Assembly (NCBI GenBank): GCA_965227455.1
Contig: OZ245752.1
Location: 4,340,001 to 4,404,000, forward strand
DNA: 64,000 bases
From: JABDIP01 sp965227455
Lineage (GTDB): Bacteria > Pseudomonadota > Alphaproteobacteria > DSM-16000 > Inquilinaceae
Reading direction: 5' to 3'
Positions 15,774 through 24,492 of the stretch are shown one piece after another. Under the pieces are notes generated by a model. That model saw nothing but the letters and a program-made list of their open reading frames with translations. It was not told where the DNA came from and made no database searches. Each line of letters begins with the position of its first letter. The stretch's first letter is position 1. The translations under genes were made by a program, and so were the position numbers.

Positions 15774-16199
15774 ATGAAGCTGAACCAGTTCCAGTCCCTG
15801 CTCGACGCCCGCGGGCCGGATGTCGACCGCTGGCCCGAGGCGGACCGGCTGGCCGCGGAAGCGCTGCTGGAGGGGTCGGAGGCCGCGCGGGCGGCGCTGG
15901 CCGAGGCGCGGGCGCTGCATGAGGCCCTGTCCGCCCTGCCCCGGGAACCGGCAAGCCCTCTGCTGCGCTCGGCCATCCTCGATATACCCGAGATCCACGA
16001 TCAGACTCCGATCCGCCCGGTCGGCGGGCTGTCCCTGCGCCGTCGCGGCGTGGCGGTCGGCTGGACCGCGATCGCCGCGTCGGCCGCGATCGGCTTTGCA
16101 GTCGGCGCTTGGTGGCCGGCCGAGCCGCCGGTGTGGCAATCGGAGGATCTGGCCTCGCTGGTCTATGGCGGCGCCGGCCTCGACGAGGTGCTGCGATGA
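15774..16199 (+). CDS. Probable membrane anti-sigma factor
   Basis: A 141-residue protein directly after the ECF sigma gene. Residues 1-60 are cytoplasmic and helical (MKLNQFQSLLDARGPDVDRW, then an Ala/Glu-rich segment ending HEALSALPRE). A single transmembrane helix lies near 87-110 (GWTAIAASAAIGFAVGAWW), with a short periplasmic tail. This layout and position fit a small anti-sigma factor, although no zinc-binding HxxxCxxC motif is present. ATG at 15774 is 4 bp after the sigma stop; the 3' end overlaps the next gene by ATGA. Confidence 0.7.
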   Translation: MKLNQFQSLLDARGPDVDRWPEADRLAAEALLEGSEAARAALAEARALHEALSALPREPASPLLRSAILDIPEIHDQTPIRPVGGLSLRRRGVAVGWTAIAASAAIGFAVGAWWPAEPPVWQSEDLASLVYGGAGLDEVLR

Positions 16200-16642
16200 C
16201 CCTGTCCGGACGTACGGGAACCGCGGTGCTGGTGGCGCTGGTCGTATCCGTCTGCCTGAACGTTTTCGTCGCCGGGCTGATCGCCGGCCGCGCCACGGGC
16301 ATCCGTCCCGGGCCGGACCGGGCGGCATCCGGCGGCGGGCTCGAGCGCTTCATGGCGACGGTGCCCGCCGAGGCGCGCCCGGTCATCCGCCGCGCGCTCC
16401 GGGAAAATCGCGGCGGCCTGCAGGGCATGGTTGCCGAGGTTCGTGCGGCGCGCCAGGACGCCGCCGCCATCGTCGCCCGCGAACCCTTCGACGAGGCCGC
16501 GTTCGAGGCCGCCATGGCCGCAGTGCGGGCCCGGTCCGAGGCGCTGCAGGCGACCGTGCACGGTGTGATCGCCGAGGCCCTGGCCGATCTCCCGCCCGAG
16601 GTCCGGGGTGAGATGGCGGAACGCTGGGGAGGCCGACCATGA
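16196..16642 (+). CDS. Periplasmic metal-sensor-like protein (CnrR/ZraP type)
   Basis: A 148-residue protein with an N-terminal membrane anchor (residues 9-31) and a helical periplasmic domain containing LERFMATVPAEARPVIRRAL, a DAAAIVAREPFDEAAFEAAM hairpin and a closing LPPEVRGEMAERW. This matches the heavy-metal resistance/CnrR-ZraP-Spy class, whose members sense metal or act as chaperones. The usual metal-binding His/Met residues are scarce, so metal binding is doubtful. It overlaps both neighbours by 4 bp (ATGA). Beside a sigma/anti-sigma pair it may be the periplasmic sensor, as CnrX is for CnrH/CnrY. Confidence 0.72.
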   Translation: MTLSGRTGTAVLVALVVSVCLNVFVAGLIAGRATGIRPGPDRAASGGGLERFMATVPAEARPVIRRALRENRGGLQGMVAEVRAARQDAAAIVAREPFDEAAFEAAMAAVRARSEALQATVHGVIAEALADLPPEVRGEMAERWGGRP

Positions 16643-17967
16643 GCACGATCGATGCCGTCATCGCCGCCGACCGGTTCGGCCTCGGCGCGCGCCCGGGCGA
16701 TCTTGCCGCCATCGCCGGCGATCCGCGCGGCTGGCTGACCGCCCAGCTCAACGGCAGCCCGTCGCGACCCGATGCGCTGGACGTCACGGATGCCAGTGCC
16801 GAGCGGGTGCGCCGGGTGCTGCAGGCCCGCCAGGACGGATCGCAATCGGTCGGCCGCCTGCTGCGCGGCGACATGCGCGAGGCCTACCAGGCCGACGCCG
16901 CCGCCCGCACCCGGGCCGCGATCGTCAGCGACACGCCCTTCGTCGAGCGGCTGGTCCAGTTCTGGTCGAACCATTTCACCGTCTCCGCCGTCAAGCCGGT
17001 GGTCATCGGCGTGGTCGGACCCTATGAGGCGGAGGCGATCCGGCCGCATGTGACCGGGCGCTTCGTCGACATGCTCAAGGCGGCGACCCGGCATCCGGCC
17101 ATGCTGGCCTATCTCGACAACATCACCTCGATCGGTCCGAACTCCCGGGCCGGGAGACGGCGCGATGCCGGTCTGAACGAGAACCTGGCGCGCGAGGTGC
17201 TGGAACTCCACACGCTGGGGGTCGATGGCGGCTATTCCCAGGACGATGTCCGCGCCTTCGCCGCCATGCTGACCGGCTGGTCGATCGCCCGGCTGCGCGA
17301 CCGCAATCCGGGCACCTTTCGGTTCCACCCGGCGGCCCACGAACCAGGCGACAAGGTCTTGCTGGGTGTCCGCTATCCGGACTCCGGCGAGGCGGAGGCC
17401 GAGGCGGCGCTGGACGCGCTGACCCGGCACCCGTCGACGGCGCGGCATGTGGCGACCAAGCTGGTGCGCCATTTCGTGGCTGACGATCCGCCGGACCGGG
17501 CGGTCGAGCATATCGCCAATGTCTTCCTCTCCTCCGACGGCGATCTGCGCCGGGTGTCGGAAGCGCTGGTCGAGCTGCCGGAGGCCTGGGCCGAGCCGCT
17601 GCCCAAGGTGCGCACCCCCAACGACATGGTGGTGGCGGCCCTGAGGGCGCTGCAGGTGCCGGTCGAGGACGACAAGCTGCTCGGCTCGCTGCACCTGCTG
17701 GGCCAGGCTCCGTTCCGCGCCGCCTCGCCCGCCGGCTGGCCGGATACGGCGGCCGAGTGGCTGGGCCCGGAGGCGCTGATGCAGCGCACCGACTGGGCGG
17801 TGGCGGTCGGCGACCGGGTCGGCCGCCTTGTCGATCCGCGCGGCTTGGCGAAACAGACGATAGGCCCGGTCGCGTCGGGTTCGACGATGTTCCTCATCGA
17901 GGGCGCGCCGAGCGCCGCCGACGGCATCGCCATGACCCTCCTCAGCCCGGAGTTTCAAAGGCGATGA
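16639..17967 (+). CDS. DUF1800 domain-containing protein
   Basis: A 442-residue member of the DUF1800 family, widespread but without proven biochemical function. Characteristic parts are the N-terminal DRFGLGARPGDL, FWSNHFTVSAVK at about 110, GLNENLAREVLELHTLGVDG at about 178-197, YSQDDVRAFAAMLTGW, and RHPSTARHVATKLVRHFVAD. It overlaps its neighbours by 4 bp on each side, so translation is coupled. DUF1800 genes usually sit beside DUF1501 genes, as here two genes downstream, and the two products are thought to act together in export or at the envelope. No signal peptide is evident. Confidence 0.87.
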   Translation: MSTIDAVIAADRFGLGARPGDLAAIAGDPRGWLTAQLNGSPSRPDALDVTDASAERVRRVLQARQDGSQSVGRLLRGDMREAYQADAAARTRAAIVSDTPFVERLVQFWSNHFTVSAVKPVVIGVVGPYEAEAIRPHVTGRFVDMLKAATRHPAMLAYLDNITSIGPNSRAGRRRDAGLNENLAREVLELHTLGVDGGYSQDDVRAFAAMLTGWSIARLRDRNPGTFRFHPAAHEPGDKVLLGVRYPDSGEAEAEAALDALTRHPSTARHVATKLVRHFVADDPPDRAVEHIANVFLSSDGDLRRVSEALVELPEAWAEPLPKVRTPNDMVVAALRALQVPVEDDKLLGSLHLLGQAPFRAASPAGWPDTAAEWLGPEALMQRTDWAVAVGDRVGRLVDPRGLAKQTIGPVASGSTMFLIEGAPSAADGIAMTLLSPEFQRR

Positions 17968-19160
17968 CCGGAAACCCGCTCCCTTGGGCCGTGTCCATCG
18001 GGCTTCTTCTGGGGGTCTCGGCCGCATGCGCGCCGCAGACCCAGGCGCAGGTGGCGGGCGGGCCGCCGGCCAATCTGGAACCGGTGGTGCTTTCGCCGCC
18101 GGGCGCCGGGGCGATGGGCGTCTTCGATCCCTCGCTGGCGGGCGATGGCAGCGGCCCCGTCTACATGGCCTTCTCGGCCGTCGATCCGATGCCGGGTGCG
18201 CCGGGGATCGAGCGGATCGTCTCGACCTTCCTGGCAAGGTCCGAGGATGCCGGGCGGCGCTGGTCGGTGATCGGCGGTCCGGTCAATCCGACCATCGGCG
18301 TGCGGTTGGGGGCTGCCGCCGGCGGCGGTCCCGCGACCTGGCACAACGAGGTCGCCGCCCTCCTGCACGATCCCTTCGCTCCGCCATCGGAACGGTGGAA
18401 GCTGATCTGGCACCACTATCTGATCGCCGGCGAGCGCCGGCTCTTCGAGCATGGCTGGATCGGCTATCGGGCGGCCGCCCTGCCCGAGGCCCTGGCGTCC
18501 GCACCGGAGGTGAAGCTGTTCGGCGGCCTCGGCTATGCGGCGATCAATGACGACCCGAACGGGGCGACGCGGAGCCCGGTCGCAGGACCGCCCAGGATAC
18601 CTCTGCACACCCGGCATCCCCAGCTGGCACGCTGCGTGGCATTCACCGAACCGGCGATGGCGGCGACCCCGTCAGCGCTGTTGGTGGCGCTGAACTGCGC
18701 GGAATTCCAGTCGGGCGCCATCGTGCCGAAGATCGTGCTGCTCCGCTGCGCCCGGCCCTGCCGGATGGCGCAACCGGGGAGTTGGGCCCTGATCGGCACG
18801 TTGCTGGCGCCTGCGGACGCGGCTCGGTTCGGGGCCAAGGGCTTCTCGGCCGCCGACATCCGCACGGTCGGCCGATCTCATTTCCTGATCGCGACGCCGA
18901 CATCCGACCGGCCGTTTCCGGATGCCTATAACGGTTGCCTGGTCTTCCGCTTCGCCGATCTCGCAGGCGGGCGGCTGGTTCGGGACGGCGCAGGCCAGCC
19001 GGTGCCGGTGATTGCGCTTGCCGGCGCGCCGAATTCCTTCAACGGCGCCTGCTCGGCCCATGCCGGGGTCCATGGCGGCCGGTTGCTGATCGGCCAGCTT
19101 GACATTCGTAGCGGTCGGCCGGCCTTCGCGATCTTCGCGGGCGGTGCCCCGCTGCAATAG
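17964..19160 (+). CDS. Secreted Asp-box (sialidase-like) protein
   Basis: A 398-residue exported protein. A signal peptide (MTGNPLPWAVSIGLLLGVSA) is followed by a beta-propeller-like sequence with a sialidase Asp-box, S93-E-D-A-G-R-R-W100. Nearby GVFDPSLAGDGSGPVYMAFS resembles the first blade of exo-sialidase-like proteins. Catalytic sialidase residues are not evident, so a binding role is as likely as hydrolysis. The start overlaps the DUF1800 stop by ATGA; DUF1501 follows after 35 bp. Six Cys in the mature part may form disulfides. Confidence 0.68.
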   Translation: MTGNPLPWAVSIGLLLGVSAACAPQTQAQVAGGPPANLEPVVLSPPGAGAMGVFDPSLAGDGSGPVYMAFSAVDPMPGAPGIERIVSTFLARSEDAGRRWSVIGGPVNPTIGVRLGAAAGGGPATWHNEVAALLHDPFAPPSERWKLIWHHYLIAGERRLFEHGWIGYRAAALPEALASAPEVKLFGGLGYAAINDDPNGATRSPVAGPPRIPLHTRHPQLARCVAFTEPAMAATPSALLVALNCAEFQSGAIVPKIVLLRCARPCRMAQPGSWALIGTLLAPADAARFGAKGFSAADIRTVGRSHFLIATPTSDRPFPDAYNGCLVFRFADLAGGRLVRDGAGQPVPVIALAGAPNSFNGACSAHAGVHGGRLLIGQLDIRSGRPAFAIFAGGAPLQ

Positions 19161-19195
19161 CCATTGCCGGACGGCTATCGAGAATGGAGACGGAG

Positions 19196-20398
19196 ATGAC
19201 GGGACTGACGCGACGAGGGCTTCTGGGGACGACGGCGGCGCTCGGGTTGACCGCCGCCGGCGGCCGCCTGGCCCTGGCCGATGCGGTGACCGATCGGCGC
19301 TTCGTGCTGGTGATCCTGCGCGGCGGCCTGGACGGGCTGGCGGCGGTGGTGCCCTATGGCGACCGGGATTACCGGTCGACCCGCGGCGATCTGGCGCTGG
19401 ACGACCCGATGCGCGGCACCGGCATGGCCGACCTCGACGGGTTCTTCGGACTGCATCCGGCGCTGGACCCGTTGGCGCCCTGGTACCGCTCCGGCGAATT
19501 GCTGCCGGTGCATGCGGTGGCGACGCCCTATCGCGAGCGTTCCCATTTCGACGGCCAGGACCTGCTGGAGAACGGCACCGACCGGCCCCGGGGCGCCCAT
19601 GACGGCTGGCTGAACCGCACCATCGGGCTGCTCGACGGCGGCGAGCGACGCCTTGGGCTGTCGATCGGGCAAACGGTGCCGCTGGTCCTGCGCGGCGAGA
19701 CACCGGTCGCATCCTGGGCCCCGGCGGTGCTGCCGGAGGCGGACGACGCCTTCCTGGACCGGCTGGCCATGCTGTATCGCGATGACGGGCTGTTCGGTCC
19801 CTTGCTGGCCGAGGCGGTATCCGCCGATGCCATGGCCGACAGCGCGCTGGCCGGCATGGAGGCCCGCGGTTCCGGGCGCGGCGGGGCCAATGCGTCGGCC
19901 CTGGCCCGGGTCGCCGGCGGCATGCTGGCGGCGGCGGACGGTCCGCGCATCGCGGTGCTGGAGGTCGGCGGCTGGGACACCCATGCCGGACAGGGGACGG
20001 AAAGCGGCCGGCTGGCCCGGTCGCTGTCCGGCCTGGCGGACGGTCTGGGGACTCTTCGAGAGGCACTCGGTCCCGCATGGGCGGATACCGTGGTCGCGGT
20101 GGTCACCGAGTTCGGCCGCACCGCCGCTCCGAACGGCACCGGGGGAACCGATCACGGCACCGGGGCGGCGGCCTTGCTGGCCGGCGGGCGGGTGGCCGGC
20201 GGCCGCGTCCTGGCCGATTGGCCCGGGCTTGAAAGCGGCCGGCTCTATGAGGGCCGTGATCTGGCGCCGACCCTCGACCTGCGATCGGTGATGGCGACGA
20301 TCCTGCACGAGCATCTGGATTTGCCGGCCGACATGGTGGCAAGGGTGGTGTTCCCCGGGCAGGCGATCGCGCCTCTCTCTGGCCTGGTGACGGCCTGA
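19196..20398 (+). CDS. DUF1501 domain-containing protein, Tat-exported
   Basis: A 400-residue protein with a twin-arginine signal (TGLTRRGLLGTTAALGLTAA), so it is exported folded. The DUF1501 core belongs to the alkaline-phosphatase/sulfatase-like superfamily. Diagnostic parts are FVLVILRGGLDGLAAVVPYG, HAVATPYRERSHFDGQD with its conserved HFD, VLEVGGWDTHAGQG, and VVTEFGRTAAPNGTGGTDHG. The His/Asp residues could bind metal. Function is unknown across the family. GGAG lies 6-9 nt before ATG 19196; an ATG at 19184 is an alternative. It is the last gene of the sigma-factor operon. Confidence 0.87.
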   Translation: MTGLTRRGLLGTTAALGLTAAGGRLALADAVTDRRFVLVILRGGLDGLAAVVPYGDRDYRSTRGDLALDDPMRGTGMADLDGFFGLHPALDPLAPWYRSGELLPVHAVATPYRERSHFDGQDLLENGTDRPRGAHDGWLNRTIGLLDGGERRLGLSIGQTVPLVLRGETPVASWAPAVLPEADDAFLDRLAMLYRDDGLFGPLLAEAVSADAMADSALAGMEARGSGRGGANASALARVAGGMLAAADGPRIAVLEVGGWDTHAGQGTESGRLARSLSGLADGLGTLREALGPAWADTVVAVVTEFGRTAAPNGTGGTDHGTGAAALLAGGRVAGGRVLADWPGLESGRLYEGRDLAPTLDLRSVMATILHEHLDLPADMVARVVFPGQAIAPLSGLVTA

Positions 20399-20556
20399 GC
20401 CAGGTCGGATTGCCGCCGCCATAGCGATTTCTTAACGGGGGCCTCGCAGAGTCGGGCCATCCGATCGGAAATCGTGACGCCGGGCCCGATTGCCATGACA
20501 GTCAGCGCAGCGACGGTCCGTGCCCGCGCCAGGGCGCGCCGACACAAGGGTCCTTC

Positions 20557-22695
20557 ATGACCGGCCTGCTGCTCGCCCTCCTCTGGCTCGCCGGCGTCGC
20601 TGCGGTGTCCTTCGCCGGATATCTTGTCGTTTCCCGGATGTTTGGGGCCGGCCTGGCCCTGGGGATCAAGGTCGTCCTGACCCTCATCGCCTTGCTGATC
20701 GCGCAGTACCTCATTGGCATGTCGCTGTTGCTGTTCGGGGCGTTCGGGCTGACGGCACTGCTCGCCATCTTCCTGGTGTCGGCGACCTATGCGTTTGGGG
20801 TAATGCGCTCGGCCGAAACGCGGTCGCTGGTCCGGGCCGACTTGATCGCGCTGCGCACGCTGGCCAGCCCCGCACCGGTGTCGGGCCGGCGCGCGTGGCT
20901 GTTTGCCGTTCCGATCGGCATCGGCTGGCTCACGATCCTGCGGGCCGCCCTGACGCCGCCGATGGATTGGGACTTCCTCACCTATCACGGGCCGCGCGCG
21001 GCCTTCTGGGTGCAGGAAGGCACGCTGGTGCACAGCTACGACGCGGTCGGGGTCTGGGAGGCCTATCAGGCGTTTCCAATTGCCGGCGATTTGATTTCGG
21101 CCTGGGCGATGGTGCTCGCGTCAGGCGATGCGGCCGTGGCCCCGATCTGGATCGCCATCTGGCTGGCGGTCGGAATCGTCGCGTTCGTCGCCGTACGCGG
21201 CCTGGATGGCTCGCGCTTGAATGCTGCCCTGTGCGCGACCGCGGTCCTGACCATTCCGGGCGCGTTCCACCACATGTCCTCCGGCTACGTCGACAACGCG
21301 GTCGCCCTGGCCCTGCTTTCGGGGGTGGTCTGCTTTGTCGAAGCGGAGAAGTCGCGCAATCCCCTATTGGCGACGATTGCGATCGCGGCCTGGTCGATCG
21401 CGGTTGCCGTCAAGCTGACCGCCTTGCCCTTCCTTGCCTTGGGCGGTCTGCTTTGGGCCTGGCTGCATTACAGGGATCGCGCGCAGTGCCGGATGGCGCC
21501 CACGGCCCTGGGACTCGGAATCGCCTGCCTGACGGCGTTGGCATGGCCCGGATACATGCTCGCGACCACGGGCAACCCGATCTATCCGTTCGGGATCACC
21601 CTATTCGGCATCGAACTGGCCGGTGCGACCGCACCGGCACGCGAGGCGGGCGCCGAAGCGGCGCGGGACCTGAGCTTCCTGGAGGCGTCGGCCGCCTTCT
21701 TCTGGGGCGGCTTCTATCGCGATCCGATCCTGCACAATGGCTTCGGCCCCGGCGGGCTGCTTCTGGTGCTGGCCGGTGCGGCTGCGCTGTTCGCGCGGGG
21801 CGTGCGACAGCGGCTGGCGTTCACGGCAACGGCTTGTTGCGCCCTGTTCGTCCTGTTGTGGATCCTGGCGACCCGTATCCACGATCCGGGCCTGGACGAA
21901 GCGCGTTATATCGTCATTGCGGCTGCCCTTGCCGCGGTGGCCCTTGCGCGCCTGCGGACTCGATGGGCCACCGGTTTGTTGACCGCCGCGATCGCGGCCA
22001 ATCTCGTCTACGCTTTGCCCTGGCGATGGAGCGTCCTGGACGCAATGCTGGTGCCGGCCTGCATCGCGGCCGGTCTGCTCATTGCTCTGCTGACCCTGCT
22101 GGCGAGATCGGGGCGCGAGGCGCGGTGGCGGCCGACGCTGACCTTCGCGGTCGTCAGCCTCGGCACCGCGCTGGCAATCGGTACCGCCGCGCGGGACATG
22201 TATTTGATCGGCCTGGGCCAGGGGATTCACTTCAACTCCGGACCGGTCGCGTTCTCGAAGAACGCCCGGGCCTTTCCGATCTGGAACACGCTGGCGGATG
22301 CGCGCCCGATGGTAGTCGCGGTGACCGCGGGCACGTGGACGCACCCGATGCATTGGTACCTCTATCCGCTGTTCGGAGACCGCCTGCAGCACCAGCTACT
22401 GCATATCCCGACCGGGCTGTACTACCGGGACGAACGGGACGCCGCCTCGCCGGCCGATATCGATCGCGCCAGGCGGCAATGGCTGGCCGATATCGCAGCC
22501 GCCGACGTCGACGCGGTGGTGCTGTATGCGCCGGATCCGGTCGAGCGCCGCTGGGTCGATGCCAATCCACAGATGTTTCGTTTGATTGCCGAGGCGCGGG
22601 ACGGCGAATCCACCCTGTATCGGGTGGTTCGCGACACGACCGAGCCCCTGGCTCGGGCAGCGACCGATCCGGCCGTCTTGGCCGGCGGCCGTTAA
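20557..22695 (+). CDS. GT-C-type membrane glycosyltransferase-like protein
   Basis: A 712-residue integral membrane protein with about 13 hydrophobic helices and a soluble C-terminal part from about residue 560. The first large loop has DWDFLTYHGPRAAFWVQEG, with an Asp-rich start like the catalytic loop of GT-C (PMT/ArnT-like) transferases that use polyprenyl-phosphate sugars. YVDNAVALALL and RDPILHNGFGPGG also resemble that group. The exact donor and acceptor are unknown; envelope polysaccharide or lipid glycosylation is likely. Two more membrane transferase-like genes follow on the same strand, suggesting a shared pathway. It lies about 160 bp after the DUF1501 gene. Confidence 0.72.
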   Translation: MTGLLLALLWLAGVAAVSFAGYLVVSRMFGAGLALGIKVVLTLIALLIAQYLIGMSLLLFGAFGLTALLAIFLVSATYAFGVMRSAETRSLVRADLIALRTLASPAPVSGRRAWLFAVPIGIGWLTILRAALTPPMDWDFLTYHGPRAAFWVQEGTLVHSYDAVGVWEAYQAFPIAGDLISAWAMVLASGDAAVAPIWIAIWLAVGIVAFVAVRGLDGSRLNAALCATAVLTIPGAFHHMSSGYVDNAVALALLSGVVCFVEAEKSRNPLLATIAIAAWSIAVAVKLTALPFLALGGLLWAWLHYRDRAQCRMAPTALGLGIACLTALAWPGYMLATTGNPIYPFGITLFGIELAGATAPAREAGAEAARDLSFLEASAAFFWGGFYRDPILHNGFGPGGLLLVLAGAAALFARGVRQRLAFTATACCALFVLLWILATRIHDPGLDEARYIVIAAALAAVALARLRTRWATGLLTAAIAANLVYALPWRWSVLDAMLVPACIAAGLLIALLTLLARSGREARWRPTLTFAVVSLGTALAIGTAARDMYLIGLGQGIHFNSGPVAFSKNARAFPIWNTLADARPMVVAVTAGTWTHPMHWYLYPLFGDRLQHQLLHIPTGLYYRDERDAASPADIDRARRQWLADIAAADVDAVVLYAPDPVERRWVDANPQMFRLIAEARDGESTLYRVVRDTTEPLARAATDPAVLAGGR

Positions 22696-22910
22696 ACAAT
22701 TTCTAACTCCGGACACGCTAGGAACCCGAGTTTGCAACGGATCCACTGCACCCCTACGAGGCCGGCTTTGGCAGGTGGCTTGAACTGGATGTCCGCTGCC
22801 GGTGTCGGGCCTGATGGCAATGGCGGCTGGGAAGCCGCCTTGGATCAATCGGCGGTCCCCGACTGCCGCCGTCGCGGCAAGGCCGTCGGCTTCCGGGATC
22901 TGCCGCTGAC

Positions 22911-24488
22911 ATGACGGTCTTGGTGAAGATGCGACAGCTGATCGGTGCGCGGCATGTCGGCGGGCTGCAATCGGCCACTCTCGCGCTGGCGATCGCCCTT
23001 CTCGCCTATATGATCGCCGTCTGTTGGGCGTTTTTCGGCTTTGCGGCGGACGATGCGCTGATCGTGGCCCGCTACGCCAGGAACGCGGTCGCCGGGCACG
23101 GGCTGGTCTTCAACCCTGGCGACACGGTAACCGCCCTCACATCGCCGTTTCAGGGGTTCGTCCTGACCGCGCTTACGGCGGTCACGGACAAACCGGTCGT
23201 CGCCTACAAGCTGATTTGCATCGGCATGGTTTCGGCCACGCTCGTTTGGATGAGCATTCGGCTGTTTCAGGACGGATGCCAGCGCATCGGTTTCCTGGTT
23301 CTGACCGCAGGGTCGCCTTTCGTCGTCGTGTGGACCGTAGGCGGGCTGGAGACCCCGATGCTCCTTAGCGTCCTGGGTCTGTTTTGCGTTGCGGCGTGGC
23401 GCGACGAAGGGTCGGCGGCCGGACAGTCGGCATCCGTAGCGGTCTACTTTCTCGCCGCCCTGGCCTTTCTGATCCGCCATGATTCGGCGCTGCTCACGGC
23501 GCCTGTCGTGGCGTACCAGTTCTACGTCAACCGACACAGCCTCAGGCATTGGATCGCCCTGCTGCTCGCCTCCACCGCGCCCTTCGGCTGGCTGGCGTTT
23601 TCCGCCGCCTATTACGGGGACATCCTTCCCACCTCGTTCTACTGGAAGAGTCCGGAGGTCGGCTGGATCGTCGTGTTGGGGCTCATCTATATGCTGAGCT
23701 TCCTGATACTCTCCGGTGCCGTCCCGTCCCTGTTCGCCGGCAGTGGACCCAGTTGGTCCCAGGCCGACGGACTCCGAAGGAATCGGCCGATCCTGGTCGG
23801 ATTGATGGTATTCGGCGTCTACGCCACGGCGGCGGGCATCGTGCATATGATGTTCTCGTACCGCCTCTACGTCCCGATGCTGCCGATCGTCATGGTGGTG
23901 GCATTCTCTCTGGCGCGGTCCTTCAACCAGGGAATCCGCTCCGCCGGCCTGGCCGCCGCCGCTCTGCTGTTGCAGGCCGGGCTATCCGCGTTCATCTATT
24001 CCAGCACCCTCAATCCGACGCTGCTGCATGCATTCGGCTCGGCGTCGCCGAGGTATTTCGAGTATGCGCTCCTCAGCCTTCGAAGCTACGCCGGTGACTT
24101 TCTTCCCGCGATGGCGGCGAATGCCAGGGATGCCCAGGACCATTGGGAGGGGATCGGACCGCACGACCGGCCTCCGCGCGTTCACACATTCGCGGCCGGC
24201 GTGCTTCCCTCTACGTTCAGAGAGGCCTACATCTTCGACAGTCTGTCGGGCTACCGCCATGGCTGCGCGTTGAACTGGACCTATTGGCGTCGGGCGTCAG
24301 ACTATCTTCACATCATCTGGCCGCTGCACGGGCCGCCGGAGGATCAACTCGGCCATCTTGCCGATCGCGTCGAATTGGTGAGCCGTCAGGTGATCCCATT
24401 CGATGGCCGGCAAGAGCATATCGAGATCTATTTCAATCCGCGGCCGGATCCGATCCGGAATTCCGACCGCATCGACCGTCCGTGCTGA
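22911..24488 (+). CDS. GT-C-type membrane glycosyltransferase-like protein
   Basis: A 525-residue polytopic membrane protein. The first periplasmic loop, AADDALIVARYARNAVAGHG and VFNPGDTVTALTSPFQG, is the recognisable Asp-Asp/Arg/Asn-Pro-Gly signature of arabinofuranosyl- and mannosyltransferase-like GT-C enzymes, with the Asp pair as probable catalytic or metal residues. About ten helices follow; the C-terminal 120 residues are soluble. A spacer of about 215 bp separates it from the previous transferase and only 4 bp from the next, so the latter two are co-transcribed. Sugar and acceptor unknown. Confidence 0.75.
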   Translation: MTVLVKMRQLIGARHVGGLQSATLALAIALLAYMIAVCWAFFGFAADDALIVARYARNAVAGHGLVFNPGDTVTALTSPFQGFVLTALTAVTDKPVVAYKLICIGMVSATLVWMSIRLFQDGCQRIGFLVLTAGSPFVVVWTVGGLETPMLLSVLGLFCVAAWRDEGSAAGQSASVAVYFLAALAFLIRHDSALLTAPVVAYQFYVNRHSLRHWIALLLASTAPFGWLAFSAAYYGDILPTSFYWKSPEVGWIVVLGLIYMLSFLILSGAVPSLFAGSGPSWSQADGLRRNRPILVGLMVFGVYATAAGIVHMMFSYRLYVPMLPIVMVVAFSLARSFNQGIRSAGLAAAALLLQAGLSAFIYSSTLNPTLLHAFGSASPRYFEYALLSLRSYAGDFLPAMAANARDAQDHWEGIGPHDRPPRVHTFAAGVLPSTFREAYIFDSLSGYRHGCALNWTYWRRASDYLHIIWPLHGPPEDQLGHLADRVELVSRQVIPFDGRQEHIEIYFNPRPDPIRNSDRIDRPC

Positions 24489-24492
24489 CGGC

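Noticed and set aside
15640..18237. Very long open frame (865 codons) on the minus strand
   Set aside because: It runs antisense to five well-supported genes, is dominated by Arg/Pro/Gly and has no recognisable domain; typical shadow of high GC.
22688..22703. TTAAACAATTTCTAAC as a CtrA site
   Set aside because: It has one mismatch, overlaps the stop codon of the transferase gene and lies over 200 bp from the next start; probably chance.
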